NCBI GenBank assembly: GCA_910577205.1
Contig: CAJTMA010000014.1
Coordinates: 8,126 to 19,581 of the forward strand
Length of the DNA: 11,456 bases
From: an uncultured Alphaproteobacteria bacterium
Lineage (GTDB): Bacteria > Pseudomonadota > Alphaproteobacteria > RF32 > CAG-239
Reading direction: 5' to 3'
Shown: piece after piece, positions 6,429-11,456 of the stretch
Layout: the number at the start of each line of letters is the position of its first letter
How positions within the stretch are numbered: the first letter of the stretch is position 1
Program-made: the position numbers and the translations under genes
The notes under the pieces: generated by a model
Told to the model about the DNA's origin: nothing
The model's input: the letters and a program-made list of their open reading frames with translations, nothing else
Database searches by the model: none

Positions 6429-7748
6429 TTGAAACCTATGCTAATCATGGTGAGAATCATTTTTGTTGGCATCTTCTGGAGCATATTCTTTCTGGAAGGG
6501 ATTCGGGTTATTATGCTCACAAACTGGCATTTTGACATCTTCATGGGACGCCACTGGCGCATTCTTTATAACTTATGGGAAAACGGCTGGACAATCCGCC
6601 ACGCCAAAGAATGGGCTTTTATCCTGATAATATTAACATTTGTTCCCTTATGGCTTACCGGCTGGGCTGCTCTGAGCCTGATTGCCTGGGATCAACTGCT
6701 CGCCAAATTAGCTTTGTTTCCGGTTAAACTATTCCGCAAATTCTTTTTTAAACCGATTAAAATTATCAGCACGCCTAAAAGCAAAACCATTAAAAAGAAA
6801 AAATCCTACAAAGAAATCCGCCCGCGCGGCATCCGTGCACCGATTGACGACAGGATGGATGATGCCCTTCCCCGCCCGACAACCTTGAGCACTCAGGCGA
6901 TTAAAGCAACGCCCAAACCTGCCGTTGCCCCTAATTTTCAAGCTTTAAGCAACCCAGCCCCTGCCGCCCCCAAGAGCTTCGACCACTCGCTGTTTCAATT
7001 TGATGATGACAGCAGCGATGACTTCGATTTTAACTTTGACGCATTTGATACGCCGGTTGAACAACCCAAAGAAAGCATTACCCCAAAACCAGAACCGGTA
7101 AAAGAAAATAACCGCAATCAAAATCGCGAAAGAAACAACAAAGACAAAAAAGATGCTCCCAAAGAGCGGGATAACCGCGACAACAGGGACAAACGGGAAG
7201 CAAAAGACACCCGTCGTAATCAAACCGCTAAAAATGAAAATACTCAGCACGGCGGTTCTACGCTTGAAATCATCAAACAAAAAGGATACGAGGTTATCAC
7301 CGGCGCTACCCTGAAAAACAACTTGGTTGACTTTGTCGGCGTTGCCAATAAACAAATTTGCATCTGTATGCTGGATAAAGAACCCGGCGATTGGCTGGCT
7401 GACGAAGAACGCTTTAACGACGAAGAACCATTATGGTTTTCCGAGAGCAGCCACCGTATCTCCCCCGTCCGCAAAATAGACCTTGCCAAACAAGCTTTGG
7501 AAGAAAAATTAAAAGAAGCGGATTTGGCATTCACCGTCACCCCTTATGTTATTGTTCAGCTGGGTAATATCATTAATGCCGAAGATATGCTCGACATCTG
7601 GAAAGAAATGAAAATCAACGTCACCCGTATTGATCGCGGTACACCGAAAGAATTAAAGCTTTTCGCTAAAGCATTAAACGAAGCCGACGGTACGGCCGAC
7701 AAAGAAAATTTCGAAAAAATCAAAAAGTTAATTCGCAATATTGCATAG
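6429..7748 (+). CDS. Two-TM protein with disordered linker and C-terminal alpha/beta domain
   Basis: This 439-residue protein begins with a TTG codon. GGAG at 6415-6418 is ten bases before it, whereas the in-frame ATG at 6438 would be 19 bases away, so TTG is preferred. Residues 8-30 and 62-88 are membrane segments in a module shared with the preceding 166-aa protein. A very basic region (100-135) follows the second segment, as expected on the cytoplasmic side. Residues 136-275 are low-complexity: Pro/Ala-rich, then a Asp/Phe patch (FDDDSSDDFDFNFDAFD, 191-207), then Arg/Asp/Asn/Lys-rich. Residues 276-439 look like a compact alpha/beta domain, with GYEVITGA, NLVDFVGVANKQICICML (298-315) and YVIVQLGNIINAEDM. 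Its strand pattern recalls restriction-endonuclease-like folds, but an acidic/lysine active site is not evident. It ends 13 bases before the coupling-protein ATG. An anchoring or adaptor role for that ATPase is inferred. Confidence 0.82.
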   Translation: MKPMLIMVRIIFVGIFWSIFFLEGIRVIMLTNWHFDIFMGRHWRILYNLWENGWTIRHAKEWAFILIILTFVPLWLTGWAALSLIAWDQLLAKLALFPVKLFRKFFFKPIKIISTPKSKTIKKKKSYKEIRPRGIRAPIDDRMDDALPRPTTLSTQAIKATPKPAVAPNFQALSNPAPAAPKSFDHSLFQFDDDSSDDFDFNFDAFDTPVEQPKESITPKPEPVKENNRNQNRERNNKDKKDAPKERDNRDNRDKREAKDTRRNQTAKNENTQHGGSTLEIIKQKGYEVITGATLKNNLVDFVGVANKQICICMLDKEPGDWLADEERFNDEEPLWFSESSHRISPVRKIDLAKQALEEKLKEADLAFTVTPYVIVQLGNIINAEDMLDIWKEMKINVTRIDRGTPKELKLFAKALNEADGTADKENFEKIKKLIRNIA

Positions 7749-7761
7749 GATTATTAAATAA

Positions 7762-9981
7762 ATGAAAAAAAAAGGCGAAGAATGGGAAGAGTATAATAAC
7801 GCGGTCAAATGGATGATGATGACCTTTATCATCACTCTGATCGTTACTCTTTTTCTGGCAATTATTTCAATGCCTTTGGGATATCTCATCGGCAACGGCA
7901 TCTCACGCGACACGCTGGGTGAAGTTTCTAAATTTATCCAAACCATATTCAATTCTCCCGGGTATTTATTCTCCCGTTATTGGCACTGGATTAAACAAAT
8001 TTCCAACTACCATGGCGCTTTTTCCTTTAGCCTGTGGCTTCCGGTATTGCCGTTAATTTCATTGCCTTTCGGACTGATTATCGGCGCGGCCAGCAATCCA
8101 TACCGCTTCCAGTCAAATATTCACGGTTCGGCGCGCATTGCCGAATTAAAAGACATCAAAAAGATGGGGCTGCTGGATGGTTTCTGTATGGTTATCGGCA
8201 AATACAAAGGGCATTTGCTGATGATGAAAGAAACCTTGTCAACCTTGTGCTGCGCACCTCCAGGTACTGGTAAAACCGCCGGCGTGGTTATTCCGACTAT
8301 CTTTAACTCGCACGGTATGAGTATCGTGGTAAACGACCCTAAACCGGAACTTTGTTTCTCGACAACCGGTGCTCGCGCCAAAGACGGCCCTGTATTCGTC
8401 ATTAACTGGGGTGCGGAGGATAATCCGGCCGAAGGTGTCTATTACCCGAGCTGGAATCCGCTGTCCCCGAATGCTTTGCCTGCCCCCGGGCCAGACCGCG
8501 ATATGTATGTGGACTCTATGTGCAATATTTTGGTGGAAGATCCTAAAGGCGGTGCAGACCCACACTGGTCAAAAACCGGCCGTGCAGCTCTGACCGGATT
8601 TATTCACTTCATTGCTTCCAAATGCGAACGCGCCCGCGCCAATGACTACTTCATCGGCCGTGTCTATGAAGGCAAACTTGATGAAGAAGACAAACGTGTC
8701 CTTGAAGGCTACTATCTGGAAATGCGCGACCCGATGTCTGCGCGCGCTATCCAGGATTTGCATAATGACAGCCTGACGATTGACAACTATCTGCCAATCG
8801 GCACTTGGTCGCTGCTGCCGGAAAAATGGATTGGGCATGAATCCTGCCTGGCTATGATTTTGGAATGGATTACCGAATCACAAATTAAGCAATCACAAGA
8901 AATCAAACGCCGTCTGGATGAAGGCGACCAAATGGCAGCCATGGCCGACCCCATGCGCGATATGTTGGAAGAAGCCATCGACGAAGCCCGCCGTTTTGGT
9001 TATTCTCCGCGTTGTATCGTTGAATTAAGCCAATTAAGCTCTATGCCGGATAAGGAACGCGGCTCTGTATTGTCAACCGGTTTTTCAGGCATTGGTATCT
9101 TTAAAAACTCAGCCGTTGTGTCACGTACCAGTTTTTCTGATCTGCACTTTAAAGACCTGCGCGGCATGAAAGACCCCGTCACCGGCGAATGGAAACCGAT
9201 TTCGGTTTACCTCTCGGTTAACCAGGTTGATGCTCGTGCGCTGGGTGTTATCTCCGGCACGTTTATTGAGTTGATGTCTTCTTACCTGATTGCTAACCCA
9301 CCGAAATTCCAAAATAAAACCGACGGCCAAATGGGACCTTTCCCGACCCTGTTCGTTCTCGACGAGTTTCCGCAAATGCCTAAGCTGAAAGCCATCATTG
9401 ACGGACCGGCGGTCGGACGCGGACAGAAAGTATCATACCTGCTGATTGGGCAAGATTTGGGGCAAATCTCCGGTAAATACGGTAAAGATGACCTTGAAAC
9501 CGTTATTTCCACAACGGCTTGCAAAGTTATCTTGTCACAAAACAACGAACAAACGGCCCAGCGTTTTTCTAAGATGATTGGTAACAAAACTGTCCAGACA
9601 TCATCATATTCCAAAACGGAAGGCATCAGTTTCCAAAAGGGTTCAAATCCATTCAGCAAAAACGTCAGCTACCAGCTGCAGGGGACATCGGTTATCAGCA
9701 CCACCCAGCTGCTCAGCCTGCCTATGCTAAAACAGGTTATCCTGATGCAAGGCTTCATTGACAGACCGATTATGGCTGACGCTCCGCGTTGGTATCTTGA
9801 TCCCGGCATGAGAAAACTGGCTGCACTGCCGCCAGCACCTTATGTTCCCGACTGGATTGTTGCCCAACGAGAAGATATCAACGAAGATATGCTCTCCAAA
9901 CTCGGCATTGATTATGATCCGAATGAAGATTTTGACGATGATGAGTTTGATGATGACGATGATGAAAACGGCTCAGAATAA
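7762..9981 (+). CDS. VirD4/TraG-family type IV secretion coupling protein (ATPase)
   Basis: Coupling proteins are inner-membrane hexameric ATPases that recruit DNA or protein substrates to a type IV secretion channel. Two membrane segments (about 17-45 and 88-110) precede the family block HGSARIAELKDI (121-132). Walker A is APPGTGKT (165-172). DPKPEL (192-197) matches the usual DPKGE position, and WNPLSP (231-236) and DPHWSKTGRAAL (266-277) are further family blocks. A large helical insert (about 280-460) would be the all-alpha substrate domain. Walker B is LFVLDEFP (530-537) and the Gln motif is LIGQDLGQ (561-568). The last residues are extremely acidic (DFDDDEFDDDDDENGSE, 723-739). The length of 739 exceeds classical VirD4 (about 650) through the insert and tail. 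AGGA (7747-7750) overlaps the preceding stop and is 11 bases from the ATG. A terminator follows. No relaxase or channel genes are in view, so protein export seems likelier than conjugation (inference). Confidence 0.93.
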   Translation: MKKKGEEWEEYNNAVKWMMMTFIITLIVTLFLAIISMPLGYLIGNGISRDTLGEVSKFIQTIFNSPGYLFSRYWHWIKQISNYHGAFSFSLWLPVLPLISLPFGLIIGAASNPYRFQSNIHGSARIAELKDIKKMGLLDGFCMVIGKYKGHLLMMKETLSTLCCAPPGTGKTAGVVIPTIFNSHGMSIVVNDPKPELCFSTTGARAKDGPVFVINWGAEDNPAEGVYYPSWNPLSPNALPAPGPDRDMYVDSMCNILVEDPKGGADPHWSKTGRAALTGFIHFIASKCERARANDYFIGRVYEGKLDEEDKRVLEGYYLEMRDPMSARAIQDLHNDSLTIDNYLPIGTWSLLPEKWIGHESCLAMILEWITESQIKQSQEIKRRLDEGDQMAAMADPMRDMLEEAIDEARRFGYSPRCIVELSQLSSMPDKERGSVLSTGFSGIGIFKNSAVVSRTSFSDLHFKDLRGMKDPVTGEWKPISVYLSVNQVDARALGVISGTFIELMSSYLIANPPKFQNKTDGQMGPFPTLFVLDEFPQMPKLKAIIDGPAVGRGQKVSYLLIGQDLGQISGKYGKDDLETVISTTACKVILSQNNEQTAQRFSKMIGNKTVQTSSYSKTEGISFQKGSNPFSKNVSYQLQGTSVISTTQLLSLPMLKQVILMQGFIDRPIMADAPRWYLDPGMRKLAALPPAPYVPDWIVAQREDINEDMLSKLGIDYDPNEDFDDDEFDDDDDENGSE

Positions 9982-9988
9982 AAAGCAG

Positions 9989-10016
9989 CCCCGGATTTTC
10001 CGGGGTTTCTTTTTTT
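9989..10016 (+). terminator. Intrinsic terminator after the coupling-protein gene
   Basis: Seven bases after the stop codon, CCCCGGA (9989-9995) pairs with TCCGGGG (9999-10005) across a TTT loop. TTTCTTTTTTT follows (10006-10016). This textbook Rho-independent terminator closes the transcript that begins near 4482. Confidence 0.92.
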
Positions 10017-10028
10017 GTATAACCAATC

Positions 10029-10057
10029 TTGACAAGCTCTTAGCAAATATATACATT
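10029..10057 (+). promoter_or_regulatory. trpB promoter
   Basis: A perfect TTGACA (10029-10034), a 17-base spacer and TACATT (10052-10057, 4/6) lie just after the preceding terminator. Transcription should start near 10064, leaving a leader of about 147 bases before trpB. That leader contains the Trp-Trp peptide and hairpins described below. Confidence 0.7.
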
Positions 10058-10064
10058 TATGCTT

Positions 10065-10127
10065 ATGATAAATTTGATGAACAACATTTCCATTTCCCGT
10101 ATTTTCATCACCGTTTGGTGGTGCTGA
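10065..10127 (+). CDS. trpL: trp leader peptide with tandem Trp codons (trpL)
   Basis: A short frame upstream of trpB encodes 20 residues ending in FITVWWC, followed by TGA at 10125-10127. The Trp codons are adjacent, at 10116-10121, two codons before the stop. Tandem Trp codons in a tiny frame directly before a tryptophan-synthesis gene are the hallmark of transcription attenuation by ribosome stalling. Alternative in-frame ATGs are at 10059 (probably before the transcription start) and 10077 (16 residues). None has a Shine-Dalgarno. Because the predicted transcript starts at about 10064, the ATG at 10065 could be used leaderless, but the true start is undecided. Rhizobial trpE(G) has a leader peptide of comparable style (Trp run after NISI, as I recall), and the peptide here also contains NISIS. 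Confidence 0.72.
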   Translation: MINLMNNISISRIFITVWWC

Positions 10128-10144
10128 CGCACCATACATTTTTT
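10106..10144 (+). promoter_or_regulatory. trp attenuator: two mutually exclusive hairpins
   Basis: The terminator-like form pairs TGGTGC (10119-10124) with GCACCA (10129-10134) across a TGAC loop. Six T (10139-10144) follow a short gap. The alternative form pairs CATCACC (10106-10112) with GGTGGTG (10117-10123), seven pairs with one G-T. The forms share 10119-10123, so only one can exist at a time. The shared arm contains the Trp codons and the leader stop lies in the terminator loop, so a ribosome stalled for lack of Trp-tRNA would cover it and allow readthrough. The terminator stem is short and the T-run starts four bases after it, so termination could be weak. Confidence 0.55.
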
Positions 10145-10210
10145 ATGGCTGGCCGCCTATAGCCGACAACACAAAACAATCAGACATCATATATAAATAA
10201 AGGTACAAAA

Positions 10211-11389
10211 ATGAATAATACCAATGGATTTTTTGGTAATTTCGGCGGTGCATTTATCTCTGAAAAATTAAAACAGGAAATGGATAAAGTCGAAAAAGCC
10301 TATAACCATCTAAAAAATGACAAAAACTTTTTAAACGAAATACAACATATCCGCCGCAGCTATCAAGGGCGTCCCACCCCGGTGACCTTTGCAAAAAACC
10401 TTACGGCACAAACCGGCGGCGCACAAATTTACTTAAAACGTGAGGACTTGAATCATACAGGTGCTCACAAAATCAACCATTGTATCGGCGAAGCCCTCTT
10501 AGCCAAATATCTGGGCAAAAACAAAATCATTGCCGAAACAGGCGCCGGACAACATGGCGTGGCCATGGCAACCGCGGCGGCTTATTTGGGACTGGAATGT
10601 GAAATCCACATGGGAGAAGTCGATATCGCCAAAGAACGTCCCAATGTCTTACGAATGAAACTTTTGGGAGCTAAACTTATCCCCGCTTGCCAAGGCCAGA
10701 AAACCTTAAAAGAAGCAATCGACAACGCGTTCTCGGCTTATTTAAACGACACAAAAAACAGCTTATATTGCATAGGTACAGTTGCCGGTCCGCATCCCTT
10801 CCCTACCATCGTCAGAGATTATCAATCCATAATCGGGAAGGAAGCCCGGGAGCAAATGCTCAGTTTAATAGGAAAACTGCCGGATAACATCGTTGCTTGC
10901 GTTGGCGGCGGCAGCAATGCCATCGGCATATTCTCTGCATTTCTTGATGATAAAAACGTTTCGCTGTATGGCGTTGAACCTCTGGGCAAAGGAACAAAAT
11001 TAGGAGAACACGCCGCCTCCATAACTTATGGCAAAGAAGGAATAATGCATGGCTTCCGCTCACTGGTTATCACGGATGAAAGCGGCACCCCCGCGCCAGT
11101 ATACTCCATCGCCAGCGGTTTGGACTACCCCTCTGTCGGGCCGGAACACGCCTACCTGCACCAAATCAACCGGGTAAAATACGTTACCATCGACGATAAA
11201 GAATGCCTGAATGCTTTTTATACATTGTCTAAAACCGATGGAATTATTCCGGCTCTGGAAAGCGCGCACGCCGTTGCTTTTGCCATGAAACTAGCCAAAC
11301 AATTGCCCAAAGAAAACAATATCTTGGTCAACCTCTCCGGCAGAGGAGATAAAGATATCGACTTTGTCGCCGAAAACTATGGATTGTAA
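10211..11389 (+). CDS. trpB: Tryptophan synthase beta subunit
   Basis: TrpB is the PLP enzyme that condenses indole with L-serine to give L-tryptophan, normally as an alpha2-beta2 complex with TrpA. All hallmarks are in place at the standard numbering: PLP-binding Lys87 in HTGAHKIN (82-89), catalytic Glu109 in AETGAGQHG (108-116), phosphate loop GGGSNAIG (232-239), Asp305 in GLDYPSVGPEH (303-313), Glu350 in PALESAHA, and SGRGDKD (376-382). The 392-residue length and N-terminal FGGAFI are those of the classical TrpB1 type, not TrpB2. AAAGG (10199-10203) is seven bases before the ATG. It has its own promoter and leader/attenuator, and a strong terminator begins 17 bases after the stop, so it appears monocistronic. 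trpA does not follow directly, which is unusual. Regulation by tryptophan availability is inferred from the leader. Confidence 0.97.
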   Translation: MNNTNGFFGNFGGAFISEKLKQEMDKVEKAYNHLKNDKNFLNEIQHIRRSYQGRPTPVTFAKNLTAQTGGAQIYLKREDLNHTGAHKINHCIGEALLAKYLGKNKIIAETGAGQHGVAMATAAAYLGLECEIHMGEVDIAKERPNVLRMKLLGAKLIPACQGQKTLKEAIDNAFSAYLNDTKNSLYCIGTVAGPHPFPTIVRDYQSIIGKEAREQMLSLIGKLPDNIVACVGGGSNAIGIFSAFLDDKNVSLYGVEPLGKGTKLGEHAASITYGKEGIMHGFRSLVITDESGTPAPVYSIASGLDYPSVGPEHAYLHQINRVKYVTIDDKECLNAFYTLSKTDGIIPALESAHAVAFAMKLAKQLPKENNILVNLSGRGDKDIDFVAENYGL

Positions 11390-11405
11390 CTCCATCCCCG
11401 ATTAT

Positions 11406-11447
11406 CCCACTAAAAAACCTCCCTTAAACGGGAGGTTTTTTAGTGGG
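11406..11447 (+). terminator. Strong inverted-repeat terminator after trpB (probably bidirectional)
   Basis: A perfect 18-base inverted repeat (11406-11423 and 11430-11447) encloses a TTAAAC loop. Its core is CCTCCC/GGGAGG, flanked by A6 on the left and T6 on the right, so it works as an intrinsic terminator in both directions. It follows the trpB stop by 17 bases and may also serve a convergent gene beyond the right edge. Confidence 0.93.
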
Positions 11448-11456
11448 GCGAACGAT

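Noticed and set aside
7254..7748. Calling the C-terminal domain an active PD-(D/E)XK nuclease
   Set aside because: The strand pattern is similar, but the E-x-K catalytic pair is not visible, so this is kept only as a hypothesis.
5872..9981. Assigning the membrane proteins and ATPase to the Dot/Icm DotM-DotL pair
   Set aside because: The order (two-TM protein then coupling ATPase) is suggestive, but I see no DotM-specific sequence in the 439-aa protein. The ATPase blocks (HGSAR, DPKPE, WNPL) fit the general VirD4/TraG family equally well.
3082..9981. Integrative conjugative element
   Set aside because: A coupling ATPase is present, but there is no relaxase, integrase, tRNA attachment site or flanking direct repeat, and codon usage looks like that of the neighbours.
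9842..10162. A 106-codon plus-strand frame covering the coupling-protein tail and trp leader
   Set aside because: It overlaps the certain end of the coupling protein in another frame, runs through a terminator and has no ribosome-binding site.
10147..10164. GGCT/AGCC hairpin as the main attenuator terminator
   Set aside because: It has only four pairs and no following T-run, so it is unlikely to terminate transcription, though it might form a minor structure in the leader.

Overview
The window looks like a chromosomal segment of an alphaproteobacterium with moderate G+C. It is probably a host- or gut-associated lineage, but that is inference. The evidence is a typical RpoH, an RluD-type pseudouridine synthase beside it in the order common in Alphaproteobacteria, a small membrane protein divergent from rluD, and a Cys-rich secreted protein of a style I associate with gut Alphaproteobacteria. 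No rRNA, tRNA, CRISPR array, integrase, transposase or relaxase was found.

Layout. Bases 1-480 (minus) hold the N-terminal part of a secreted Cys-rich protein that runs off the left edge. Bases 481-1050 are intergenic and hold a promoter for that gene, a near-perfect AT-rich palindrome, a dispersed-repeat-like segment and the rpoH terminator. rpoH (1051-1923) and rluD (2024-3004) lie on the minus strand. Two -10-like hexamers overlap on opposite strands between rluD and the divergent plus-strand genes. From 3082 to 9981 everything reads on the plus strand: a 94-aa single-pass membrane protein, an unrecognised 350-aa acidic/helical protein, an unrecognised 452-aa hydrophilic helical protein with its own promoter, two adjacent paralogous two-TM proteins (166 and 439 aa), and a 739-aa VirD4/TraG-type coupling ATPase with a very acidic C-terminus. 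A strong intrinsic terminator follows. The last unit is trpB (10211-11389), with its own promoter, a Trp-Trp leader peptide, an attenuator-like hairpin and an 18-bp inverted-repeat terminator.

How it fits together. The four genes at 4507-9981 are closely spaced and share one promoter and one terminator, so they probably form one transcript. Its only recognisable member is a type IV secretion coupling protein. The two paralogous membrane proteins directly before it are candidate partners in the inner membrane, and the soluble 452-aa (and perhaps 350-aa) protein could be an adaptor, a scaffold or a substrate. No other secretion-channel genes and no relaxase lie in the window, so this is an orphan coupling-protein locus between housekeeping genes. 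Its function is inferred, not shown.

The two best findings are the trp leader/attenuator in front of a stand-alone trpB, and the coupling-protein cluster with its tandem Trp-rich membrane paralogues.
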